Assembly: GCA_023259925.1 (NCBI GenBank)
Contig: JALRDS010000039.1
Coordinates: 1 to 21,970 of the forward strand
DNA from: Candidatus Saccharimonadia bacterium
GTDB taxonomy: Bacteria > Patescibacteriota > Saccharimonadia > Saccharimonadales > Saccharimonadaceae
Direction: 5' to 3'
DNA: 21,970 bases
The notes under the pieces were generated by a model. The model saw only the letters and a list, made by a program, of their open reading frames with translations. It did not search any database and was not told the origin of the DNA. Both the position numbers and the translations under genes were made by a program. This document shows, one piece after another, positions 1-6,495 of the stretch. Positions within the stretch are counted from its first letter, which is position 1, and each line of letters starts with the position of its first letter.

Positions 1-29
1 ATCTAACACTCAGCCATTTTAAGCAAATT

Positions 30-539
30 ATGAGGCGCTCAAATGCATTTACAATTGTAGAGTTACTGATAGTTATTGTCGTTATAGCAATCTTAGCCGC
101 GATTTCAGTCGTCGCCTATAACGGCATACAAACCAGCGCGAAAAATGCTCAAGTTGCAAGCGGGGTTAATCAATACTACAAGGCGCTGCAAAATTATAAA
201 ACAATTAATTCTGTGTATCCAACGGTCAGTGGCTGCCTGGGTGCGAATTACCCGAGTGGTGTATGTTGGCAAGGGGATAGTGGCAATTACTCTGTGAATG
301 CAACGCTCGACTCAAGCTTAAGCGAATTCGTTTCTTCTAAACCAACACTTGCCACGGAACTATTTTCGATTGGCATAGGCAACAACATGCGAGCTGGCTT
401 GCTATATCAATATGTTAACTCGACTACATCGAGAATAGTCTATTATCAGCGAGGCATCAACAATACCTGTATGGCTGGTGCGGCTTCGGCTAATGAGGGC
501 GGCGTGGTTACGCAATGCGCACTAACTCTTAATAACTAG
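30..539 (+). CDS. Type IV prepilin, major-pilin-like
   Basis: A 169-residue type IV pilin precursor that would be cleaved and methylated by prepilin peptidase and assembled into a surface pilus. The N-terminus shows a short basic leader (MRRSNA), then Phe at +1, the FTIVELL motif with Glu at +5, and one long hydrophobic helix to about residue 30 carrying assembly contacts. The remainder is a polar Ser/Asn/Gly-rich globular domain with four Cys residues, probably forming disulfides. The residue before the cleavage site is Ala (residue 6) rather than the usual Gly. The hydrophobic core is identical in protein sequence to that of the prepilin at 5858-6418. A hairpin terminator overlaps the stop codon. 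Pilin family assignment is firm; whether it is the major subunit or a minor pilin is not decidable here. Confidence 0.88.
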   Translation: MRRSNAFTIVELLIVIVVIAILAAISVVAYNGIQTSAKNAQVASGVNQYYKALQNYKTINSVYPTVSGCLGANYPSGVCWQGDSGNYSVNATLDSSLSEFVSSKPTLATELFSIGIGNNMRAGLLYQYVNSTTSRIVYYQRGINNTCMAGAASANEGGVVTQCALTLNN

Positions 540-568
540 CACTCTTGAACTTTGAGTGCTAGTTTTTT
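535..568 (+). terminator. Intrinsic terminator of the first prepilin gene
   Basis: A perfect 10-bp inverted repeat, ACTAGCACTC at 535-544 and GAGTGCTAGT at 554-563, with a 9-base loop, is followed by a T run at 563-568. The left arm contains the prepilin stop codon (537-539), so terminator and stop codon share bases. Confidence 0.85.
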
Positions 569-573
569 ATACT
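568..573 (+). promoter_or_regulatory. -10 box of dnaJ promoter
   Basis: TATACT at 568-573 begins in the last T of the preceding terminator and ends 8 bases before the dnaJ ATG. Transcription would start one or two bases before the start codon. No Shine-Dalgarno sequence is present in the 8 bases between. No convincing -35 box is seen, and the upstream sequence is the terminator hairpin itself. Confidence 0.5.
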
Positions 574-581
574 AAGTAGTA

Positions 582-1685
582 ATGAGCAAGCGTGATTACT
601 ATGAAGTTTTGGGTGTTGGTAAAGACGCCAGTGATGATGAATTAAAAAAAGCTTTTCGTAAAGCTGCGGTTAAGTATCACCCGGATAAAGAGGGTGGCGA
701 CGAAGCAAAGTTTAAAGAAGTAAATGAAGCCTATGAGGTATTAAAAGATCGCCAAAAAAGACAACGTTATGATCAGTTCGGCCATGCTGGCGTAGGTGGT
801 TCATCAGGTGGTGGAGGCTACGGCGGCGGTAATCCATTCGAGGGATTCGGGGGAGGCCAGGGTGGCTTTGAATTCAATTTCGGTGACGGTGGCCTGGGCG
901 ATATTTTTGGCCAGTTCTTTGGCGGCGGTGGAACGCAACGTGGTCCAGTTCGTGGCCGTGATGTAGAAACGCAAATTCAACTCACGTTTGAGGAAGCGGT
1001 GTTTGGCGTTGAGCGTGAGTTAGCGTTTGATATGGATGACGAATGTTCACATTGTCATGGCTCTACTGTTGAACCAGGCCACGAATTAAAAACATGTCCT
1101 GTATGTAAAGGTGCCGGCCAGCAAACGAGGGTTATGAACACAATGTTTGGTGCTATTCAACAGGCGGTTACCTGTGAAACGTGTAAGGGCCGTGGGAAAG
1201 TACCTGAAAAAGTGTGCACCGTGTGTCGCGGTAATGGAACGGAGCGACGCAAACAGGAGGTTACATTAAAAGTGCCGGCTGGTATCGACGACGGGGCGAC
1301 AATTCGCCTAAAGGAGCGCGGTGAGGCAACTGCCAATGGCCCCAAGGGTGACTTGTATGTACATATTCGTGTAAAAGCACACAAGAAATTCACACGCGAA
1401 GGCGACTTAATTCTGAGTGAAGAGCACGTTAGCATGGTGGACGCAGCACTCGGTACAGAAATCGCAGTTGATACGGTTGACGGCAAGATTAAGATGAAAG
1501 TTCCAGCTGGAACACAAAGCGGTACAGATTTTAAGCTAAGCGGACATGGCGTACCGCATTTGCGTAGTGACAGGCGCGGCGCACATATAGTACAGATAGT
1601 TGTTGATACTCCGACGAAATTGAGCAAGAAGCAAAAAGAGCTACTTGAGCAATTTGGCGGCGCTAAAAAACGCGGAATCTTCTAG
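582..1685 (+). CDS. dnaJ: Chaperone protein DnaJ (Hsp40)
   Basis: Cytosolic co-chaperone that delivers unfolded proteins to DnaK and stimulates its ATPase. At 367 residues it is full length for a type I DnaJ. Domain order: J domain at residues 1-70 with the HPD motif at 33-35; Gly/Phe-rich linker at about 72-122; zinc-finger region at 155-219 with four Cys pairs (C155/C158, C172/C175, C198/C201, C212/C215); C-terminal substrate-binding domains to the end. The first Cys pair is followed by HGST and so departs from the usual CxxCxGxG. Neither dnaK nor grpE is adjacent downstream; the gene appears to be a single transcription unit between a terminator and the rimB promoter. Confidence 0.97.
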   Translation: MSKRDYYEVLGVGKDASDDELKKAFRKAAVKYHPDKEGGDEAKFKEVNEAYEVLKDRQKRQRYDQFGHAGVGGSSGGGGYGGGNPFEGFGGGQGGFEFNFGDGGLGDIFGQFFGGGGTQRGPVRGRDVETQIQLTFEEAVFGVERELAFDMDDECSHCHGSTVEPGHELKTCPVCKGAGQQTRVMNTMFGAIQQAVTCETCKGRGKVPEKVCTVCRGNGTERRKQEVTLKVPAGIDDGATIRLKERGEATANGPKGDLYVHIRVKAHKKFTREGDLILSEEHVSMVDAALGTEIAVDTVDGKIKMKVPAGTQSGTDFKLSGHGVPHLRSDRRGAHIVQIVVDTPTKLSKKQKELLEQFGGAKKRGIF

Positions 1686-1705
1686 TTGCCCGCAAGCAGC
1701 TGTTA

Positions 1706-1734
1706 TTGACTTTATTTTAAAAATATGATAGAGT
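1706..1734 (+). promoter_or_regulatory. Candidate promoter for the rimB-rimK pair
   Basis: TTGACT at 1706-1711 and TAGAGT at 1729-1734 are separated by 17 bases. An alternative -10, TATGAT at 1724-1729, is too close to the -35. The predicted transcript has a leader of roughly 80 bases before the ATG at 1825. The leader contains a short palindrome, AGGATTATCCT, and ends in the ribosome binding site AGAGGA at 1813-1818. The intergenic stretch 1686-1824 holds nothing else that I recognise. Confidence 0.45.
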
Positions 1735-1824
1735 AGCTGTATTGCTATCATTATTCTATGTTGATGGCTTGAATTACCATGTAAATAGGATTATCCTTAG
1801 GGGCAACTCGATAGAGGAATCATC

Positions 1825-2313
1825 ATGCAGCATCAGCCATCAAGACCGAAGAATATGATTGGACGAGCCGAATATGTCTCGTTTCCTGAAATTGATGTAA
1901 TTCACATTCCAGCCCGCATCGATACTGGCGCAAAAACGTCAGCCATATGGGCAACTGATATCCGTGAAGAGAATGGTGAATTGTCATTTTATTTGTTTGA
2001 TGAGACAAGTCCCCATCACAAACCTCTCCGTCATACAATGAAAGAGTTTGACCGTATCGTCGTAAAAAGCACCATTGGTCAATGTGAAGAGCGCTACAGG
2101 GTGCGATTACTATTAACTCTTGATGGGCGTTTGATACGCGCATCGTTTACTCTAGCCAACCGTTCGCAACAGGTGTATCCTGTGCTTATTGGCCGCAACG
2201 TATTGAAGGGTAAGTTCATCGTTGATGTTGAGTTGGGTGAACCTCGACTTGAAAAACAAAAAGCCGAACAACTGAGGAAACAACAGCTAACTAATACCCG
2301 AAAGGCGGCGTAA
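1825..2313 (+). CDS. rimB: RimB-type retropepsin-like protease (PF05618)
   Basis: A 162-residue member of the family often labelled 'ATP-dependent zinc protease' but built like a retroviral aspartic protease. The signature is RIDTGAKTSA at residues 31-40, with the D-T-G-A motif at 33-36 as the probable catalytic loop. Members of the family commonly sit next to rimK, where they are proposed to process the glutamate tails that RimK adds. Here the stop codon TAA shares one base with the rimK ATG, so the two are translationally coupled. The start at 1825 is supported by AGAGGA six bases upstream. Name and role rest on family knowledge and on the rimK neighbour. Confidence 0.85.
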   Translation: MQHQPSRPKNMIGRAEYVSFPEIDVIHIPARIDTGAKTSAIWATDIREENGELSFYLFDETSPHHKPLRHTMKEFDRIVVKSTIGQCEERYRVRLLLTLDGRLIRASFTLANRSQQVYPVLIGRNVLKGKFIVDVELGEPRLEKQKAEQLRKQQLTNTRKAA

Positions 2314-3218
2314 TGAAGATTGCTATTTTATCGAATGGGCCAGGCAACTACACTACTAAGCGACTAAAAGAAGAAGCCATAAAGCGCGGTCACGATGTTC
2401 GCTTAGTGAAATATAAGGATGCCTACACCGCGATTGAAAAGAATAACGCAGTAGTGCGCTATAAGGGTGAAAGTTTAGATCGATTCGATGCAATCATTCC
2501 CCGCATTGCACAGAATTACACAAAGTATGGAACGGCAATTGTACGTCAGTTTGAGTCACAAGGGTCATTTACAACTGCAAGTTCACTGGCCATTAATCGT
2601 TCACGAGATAAGCTTCGTGCTTACCAGGTGTTAGCAAAGGCTGGTGTAGGTATTCCTAAAACAGTGTTTGCTCGTGAATCTGCTAGCTTTGACGATATCG
2701 TAGAACTAGCGGGCGGCGCCCCGCTAATTATTAAAGTGGCTCGCGGTACACATGGTAACGGCGTAGTGCTTGCTGAAACACCAAAAGCAGCAAAAGCGGT
2801 AATGCAGGCCTTTTATGTTGAAGGTGTGAACTTCTTGGTGCAAGAATTTGTGAAGGAGTCTGCTGGTACTGATATTCGTGCGCTCGTTGTGGGCGGCCGT
2901 GTGGTTGCTAGCGTGAAGCGCCAAAGTCTTGACGGTGATTTCCGTTCAAATACACACCAGGGCGGTGAAGGTGTTCCGGTAAAACTCACCGACGAAGAGC
3001 GCAAAACGGCGATTAAAGCCGCAAAGGCAATGGGCTTACCGATTTGTGGTGTAGACATGATGCGAAGTGAACGCGGCCCGTTAGTGCTAGAGGTAAATTC
3101 TAGTGCAAGCATTAAAACGCCCGAATTAATTACCGGGCGGAACGTAGCTGAAAAAATTATTGAGTATATTGAGCAAAACGCGAAACGTCGCCCGAAAAAA
3201 GACCGTATTGGCGCGTAG
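2313..3218 (+). CDS. rimK: RimK-type ATP-grasp alpha-L-glutamate ligase
   Basis: A 301-residue ATP-grasp ligase. In E. coli RimK (300 residues) adds glutamates to the C-terminus of ribosomal protein S6. Visible motifs are the nucleotide-binding loop KVARGTHGNGVVLAE at about 141-155, DIRALVVGGRVVAS at 187-200, the GDFRSNTHQGG substrate and phosphate loop at 208-218, and the metal-binding segment ending in LEVNSSAS at 259-266. The ATG overlaps the rimB stop codon by one base (TAATG) and AAGG lies seven bases upstream. The C-terminus is basic (AKRRPKKDR). The substrate in this lineage is unknown: S6 is the default guess, but RimK homologues also ligate other amino acids to other acceptors. Confidence 0.93.
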   Translation: MKIAILSNGPGNYTTKRLKEEAIKRGHDVRLVKYKDAYTAIEKNNAVVRYKGESLDRFDAIIPRIAQNYTKYGTAIVRQFESQGSFTTASSLAINRSRDKLRAYQVLAKAGVGIPKTVFARESASFDDIVELAGGAPLIIKVARGTHGNGVVLAETPKAAKAVMQAFYVEGVNFLVQEFVKESAGTDIRALVVGGRVVASVKRQSLDGDFRSNTHQGGEGVPVKLTDEERKTAIKAAKAMGLPICGVDMMRSERGPLVLEVNSSASIKTPELITGRNVAEKIIEYIEQNAKRRPKKDRIGA

Positions 3219-3230
3219 CTTTGCCTTGAT

Positions 3231-3239
3231 TGCTATACT
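3231..3239 (+). promoter_or_regulatory. Extended -10 promoter, leaderless type
   Basis: TGC followed by TATACT (3234-3239) ends six bases before the ATG at 3246. The expected transcription start falls on the A of the start codon. No ribosome binding site lies between. No clear -35 box is seen. Confidence 0.65.
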
Positions 3240-3245
3240 GTAAGC

Positions 3246-3728
3246 ATGAGCGCAGTCGTTATATTTGTTATTGTTCTATTCATATTATTTGTTATTGCCT
3301 TTGCGAGTAAGCGGCGTTTCGGCATGCTTGGGCTTGCGCTTGCGGCTGGTTCTGTCCTAAGTAGTTTGTGTGCTGATGACCTGACGACTATTGTGCGAGA
3401 ATTTGGTGCTGCACTACTAAGTCCGCCACTTGGCGCTGTAGTGTCGGCAGTATTGGTGTTACTTCCTGCAACGGCGCTTCTTATGACTGGAGCAAAGTAT
3501 AAAAAAGTAACCCACCGTATAGCTGGATCGCTTTTATTCTCAGTGCTAGGTACGGCATTGCTACTCGAACCGTTAGGCCAAGCCCTGATTTTGCAGGGTC
3601 CCGGCAGGGAGCTGTTCGATGTCGCGACGTTGTATCAGAAATATATTGTATCTATTGGGATATTCTTAGCCGTAATTGAGTTGTTGATAGCACCTTCACC
3701 TAATAAGCATAAAGATGCCAAACATTGA
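3246..3728 (+). CDS. Small multi-pass membrane protein, function unknown
   Basis: A 160-residue protein that I do not recognise. It has four probable membrane helices: residues 2-20, about 26-44, about 60-79 and about 92-110, with a further hydrophobic stretch near 132-148. The loop around residues 82-90 (GAKYKKVTHR) and the tail (NKHKDAKH) are basic, which suggests cytoplasmic placement. It has its own promoter, which would make a leaderless mRNA. The stop codon overlaps the -35 box of the tRNA-Lys promoter. Nothing in the sequence points to a catalytic role; it may be an envelope or transport accessory protein. Confidence 0.75.
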   Translation: MSAVVIFVIVLFILFVIAFASKRRFGMLGLALAAGSVLSSLCADDLTTIVREFGAALLSPPLGAVVSAVLVLLPATALLMTGAKYKKVTHRIAGSLLFSVLGTALLLEPLGQALILQGPGRELFDVATLYQKYIVSIGIFLAVIELLIAPSPNKHKDAKH

Positions 3729-3753
3729 CATTTTACCTCTATTAACGTACATT
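3725..3753 (+). promoter_or_regulatory. Promoter of tRNA-Lys
   Basis: A consensus TTGACA at 3725-3730 is followed, after 17 bases, by TACATT at 3748-3753. Transcription would begin about ten bases before the mature tRNA. The -35 box overlaps the stop codon of the preceding gene. Confidence 0.6.
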
Positions 3754-3770
3754 ATTTAAAGTAACATTGC

Positions 3771-3847
3771 GGGACCATAGCTCAGCTGGTTAGAGCACCT
3801 GCCTTTTAAGCAGGGTGTCCTGGGTTCAAGCCCCAGTGGTCCCTCCA
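3771..3847 (+). tRNA. trnK: tRNA-Lys (anticodon UUU), CCA encoded
   Basis: Full cloverleaf. Acceptor arms GGGACCA and TGGTCCC pair over 7 bp; the D stem is GCTC/GAGC; the anticodon stem CCTGC/GCAGG closes the loop CTTTTAA with anticodon TTT; there is a 5-base variable loop; the T stem CTGGG/CCCAG closes TTCAAGC. Position 73 is T (3844), followed by an encoded CCA at 3845-3847. The last CCA bases are also the base of the terminator hairpin that follows. Confidence 0.97.
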
Positions 3848-3886
3848 AGAAAACCGACTCACTCATTAGGTGAGTCGGTTTTCTTG
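3846..3886 (+). terminator. Strong terminator after tRNA-Lys
   Basis: A perfect inverted repeat: CAAGAAAACCGACTCAC (3846-3862) pairs with GTGAGTCGGTTTTCTTG (3870-3886), giving a 17-bp stem with a 7-base loop. The TTTT in the right arm and AAAA in the left arm make it potentially bidirectional. The left arm starts within the tRNA CCA. Confidence 0.88.
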
Positions 3887-3937
3887 ATTTATGTAGGAAG
3901 TCGTACTACATTGAAGCTATAAGATGGAGGAACAAAG

Positions 3938-4351
3938 ATGTTGGAACTAAACGGGCTTAATTATCCAGCAATCATTGCAGCTTGGGTGGTATATATGGCG
4001 GTGGGAGCGTATTGGTATTCTCCGAAAGGGTTCGGAAAGCTGTGGTCGACACTCAGTAGTGTTGATATTATGAAGCTTCCGCGGCGCGAAGCCAATCAGG
4101 CGATAAGTTATGTGATGGCTTCATCGCTGCTGCAAGCACTTACGCTGGCAATTATTTTAAATACCATGAAAGTAAGCGATGCTTTTGAGGGAGTGATTGC
4201 AAGCCTAGTGCTCTGGCTGGGTTTAACAGCGGCGACTACAATTGGTACAAATTTCTATGCACGGAAAAGTTGGAAATTTTGGTGGCTTAATTCTAGCTTC
4301 TTTCTCATAACTATGACAATAAATGGGCTACTTCTAGGCGGCTGGCAGTAG
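3938..4351 (+). CDS. DUF1761 family membrane protein
   Basis: A 137-residue protein with four predicted membrane helices (about 9-28, 57-75, 85-102 and 112-133). The N-terminal NYPAIIAAWVVYMAVGAYWY, followed by SPKGFGKLW, is the hallmark of DUF1761, whose biochemical function is not established. The start at 3938 is supported by a strong Shine-Dalgarno GGAGG at 3926-3930 with a 7-base gap. The gene follows the tRNA terminator and precedes comEC by 13 bases, so the two may be cotranscribed. I could not pick a clear promoter in the 50 bases between the terminator and the ribosome binding site. Confidence 0.85.
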   Translation: MLELNGLNYPAIIAAWVVYMAVGAYWYSPKGFGKLWSTLSSVDIMKLPRREANQAISYVMASSLLQALTLAIILNTMKVSDAFEGVIASLVLWLGLTAATTIGTNFYARKSWKFWWLNSSFFLITMTINGLLLGGWQ

Positions 4352-4353
4352 GA

Positions 4354-4359
4354 TATACC
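4354..4359 (+). promoter_or_regulatory. Possible -10 box for comEC
   Basis: TATACC ends five bases before the comEC ATG, just after the DUF1761 stop codon. It fits the leaderless pattern seen elsewhere in this window with one mismatch to TATACT. No ribosome binding site is visible before this ATG, so either leaderless initiation or coupling to the upstream gene is needed. Confidence 0.3.
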
Positions 4360-4364
4360 CTGCC

Positions 4365-5825
4365 ATGCTTGCAAATTTACTAGGCAAGCGAGTTCACAGT
4401 TCATGGCATATTGCCATTGCAAGCAGTGGCGTTGTATTTGGCGTATGGCTAGTAGCACTTTTACCGACTGGAATGTTCGCATCGATAGCGTGGCTATTTA
4501 CTGGAATTGGGATGGTGGCAACTGGAGTATGGCGAGCTAACGTGGCATTGATTGTACTAAGCTTAGTGGGTGGACTGAGTATTGGGCTATGGCGTGGGTC
4601 AATCTCTTTAGATGATGACACTAGTGTAGGGCGATACATAGGCCAGCAAGTTAGGTTGACTGGTGTAGTTACAGAAGATACAGAAAAAAATAAGCAAGAC
4701 CAACTAATTATTCGACTTACTGCGGCGACAATCAATGACAGTGAAGCTAGCGGAAGTGTATGGATAACAACCAAGTCTGAGGCTTTGGTACGTCGTAGTG
4801 ATGTAGTCACGGTTAATGCAGTTTTGGCTGACGGTTTCGGATCATTCAGCGCTAGTGCCTACTTGGCCGATATTGTTCGCGTGACTCGCCCTACGCCAGG
4901 TGATATTGCTCTGACAGTACGCGACGAATTCTCAAAAGGGGTGACGGAAGTGATTAGCGAACCGCAAGCAAGCCTAGGGCTGGGTTATTTAGTGGGCCAG
5001 CGTAGAGGGTTACCTGAAGAACTGGACACAGCGTTACAGGCTGCAGGATTGACGCACATAGTGGTAGCAAGCGGGTATAACCTAACAATTTTGGTGCGGC
5101 TAGCCAGGCGACTATTCGAACGAATATCAAAATACCTATCGTTTATATCGGCAAGCGGTATGATACTGGCATTTATTGCAGTTACTGGCATGAGCCCGAG
5201 TATGAGCAGGGCTGGGCTGGTAGCGGGTTTAAGTTTGCTTGCGTGGTACTACGGCCGAAGGTTCCATCCACTCGTATTACTGCCGTTTGCTATGGCAATT
5301 ACCTTGCTCGTACAACCTTCGTATGCCTGGGGAGATATTGGGTGGCAGTTAAGTTTTGCTGCTTTTGGCGGGGTGATGATTCTTGCGCCGCTGCTGCATG
5401 CTTACTTTTTTGGCGACAAGACGGATGAACAGCCAGTTAGACGAATCCTAGTAGAGACAATTTCAGCCCAGGTATGCACCTTACCTATATTATTAGTCAC
5501 ATTTGGGCAGTTTAGCGTTATTGCTCCGATAGCGAATTTGTTGATACTGCCGTTTGTGCCACTTGCAATGTTACTCACCTTCGTTGGTGGGATTGGAGGG
5601 TTGGTTATTGGAGAGGTTGCGCATATTATTGCGCTTCCAGCTGAACTACTTCTAAGCTACATGACAACAACTACGCAGTATCTTGGAAACCTGCCATGGG
5701 CCGTGCAAGAGATATCGATAACATGGCTGGGAGCCACGATGCTATTCGGGTGCATTATTGCCACTTGTGTGTATATGTGGCACAAAACAAAGTTTTCTTT
5801 GAATGAAGCAAGTTTGGTGGAATAG
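4365..5825 (+). CDS. comEC: ComEC-type DNA uptake channel, lacking the metallo-beta-lactamase domain
   Basis: A 486-residue inner-membrane competence protein expected to conduct single-stranded DNA into the cytoplasm. Order of parts: N-terminal hydrophobic helices (about 14-34, 38-54 and 58-77); an extracytoplasmic OB-like segment (DUF4131) around 88-172; and the Competence domain from about 195 to 470 with many membrane helices. Its conserved helix GLTHIVVASGYNLTILV at 228-244 replaces the usual GLTHLLAISGLH. The protein ends about nine residues after the last helix (WHKTKF...) and has no C-terminal metallo-beta-lactamase domain, unlike B. subtilis ComEC (about 770 residues). The missing nuclease-like domain could be encoded elsewhere or be absent. 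With the pilus genes in this window it supports natural transformation ability. Confidence 0.92.
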   Translation: MLANLLGKRVHSSWHIAIASSGVVFGVWLVALLPTGMFASIAWLFTGIGMVATGVWRANVALIVLSLVGGLSIGLWRGSISLDDDTSVGRYIGQQVRLTGVVTEDTEKNKQDQLIIRLTAATINDSEASGSVWITTKSEALVRRSDVVTVNAVLADGFGSFSASAYLADIVRVTRPTPGDIALTVRDEFSKGVTEVISEPQASLGLGYLVGQRRGLPEELDTALQAAGLTHIVVASGYNLTILVRLARRLFERISKYLSFISASGMILAFIAVTGMSPSMSRAGLVAGLSLLAWYYGRRFHPLVLLPFAMAITLLVQPSYAWGDIGWQLSFAAFGGVMILAPLLHAYFFGDKTDEQPVRRILVETISAQVCTLPILLVTFGQFSVIAPIANLLILPFVPLAMLLTFVGGIGGLVIGEVAHIIALPAELLLSYMTTTTQYLGNLPWAVQEISITWLGATMLFGCIIATCVYMWHKTKFSLNEASLVE

Positions 5826-5842
5826 GGTAGCTAAACAGTTTA

Positions 5843-5851
5843 TGGTTAAAT
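5843..5851 (+). promoter_or_regulatory. Candidate extended -10 of the second prepilin gene
   Basis: TGG then TTAAAT (5846-5851) ends six bases before the ATG at 5858, the same geometry as the other leaderless-type starts here. The hexamer is a weaker match to TATAAT. No ribosome binding site is present between. Confidence 0.4.
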
Positions 5852-5857
5852 AGGCAT

Positions 5858-6418
5858 ATGAAACGTAAAAACATTGGGTTTACGATTGTTGAATTACTAA
5901 TCGTTATTGTGGTGATCGCTATTTTAGCTGCAATTAGCGTGGTGGCATATAACGGTATTCAGCAGCGTGCTAACAACACCGCAATAATCGACGCTGCAGC
6001 AAAATCATACCGATTGATTCAGCTGTACGTCGCGCAAACCGGTAACTATCCAATCTCAGGTGGCAGTGCATGTATAACCACCCAGTCAGGATGCACCACA
6101 ACATCAACCGTAGCCGCAAATAGTACATTCGATACGAATATTGCAACTGTTGGCGGCCCCCCGAGGTCCGTACCTAATACAGGTACTACGTATAATGGTA
6201 TCTACCTTACGTATGCAGCTACTACATGGAACGGAGATCCGCAGCCACTGCGTATGACATACACACTGCCAGGTGTTAACCAAAAATGTGGGATTGAGCG
6301 TGTTTCGCAGTATGTGTACCCTGGCTACGTAAGTTCAAATACGGGCTATACATATAACAACATAGATAGCTCTAACAAGACACTTTGTTGGATAAGTATT
6401 CCTGGCCCGAGTTCGTAG
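5858..6418 (+). CDS. Type IV prepilin, major-pilin-like, second copy
   Basis: A 186-residue prepilin with leader MKRKNIG, cleavage expected after Gly7, Phe at +1 and Glu at +5 (FTIVELL), then a hydrophobic helix. From the cleavage site onward 28 residues match the prepilin at 30-539 exactly; the globular domains are unrelated by eye apart from being Thr/Ser/Gly-rich with Cys pairs (CITTQSGC and a later pair). The gene sits directly after comEC, which fits a role in pilus-mediated DNA uptake or surface attachment. Which of the two prepilins is the main subunit cannot be told from sequence. Confidence 0.9.
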   Translation: MKRKNIGFTIVELLIVIVVIAILAAISVVAYNGIQQRANNTAIIDAAAKSYRLIQLYVAQTGNYPISGGSACITTQSGCTTTSTVAANSTFDTNIATVGGPPRSVPNTGTTYNGIYLTYAATTWNGDPQPLRMTYTLPGVNQKCGIERVSQYVYPGYVSSNTGYTYNNIDSSNKTLCWISIPGPSS

Positions 6419-6450
6419 TTGCTACTGCCACCTGATCACTGTTTTCAATC

Positions 6451-6459
6451 TGTTATAAT
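6451..6459 (+). promoter_or_regulatory. Extended -10 promoter of yebC
   Basis: TGT followed by a consensus TATAAT (6454-6459). The predicted transcript has a leader of about 30 bases with the ribosome binding site GGAG at 6485-6488, seven bases before the ATG. This gene is thus of the leadered class. No strong -35 is seen at the right distance. Confidence 0.65.
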
Positions 6460-6495
6460 AGTATAAAATGTATACCGAATAAACGGAGAATTCTT

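Noticed and set aside
1157..1627. Long antisense frames over dnaJ, rimK, comEC, pilM and others
   Set aside because: They mirror well-supported genes, have no promoter or ribosome binding site, and encode low-complexity Ser/Thr/Arg-rich products with no recognisable domain.
1787..1800. AGGATTATCCT palindrome in the rimB leader as an operator
   Set aside because: The arms are 5 bases with a single central base, there is no second copy, and such short palindromes are expected by chance.
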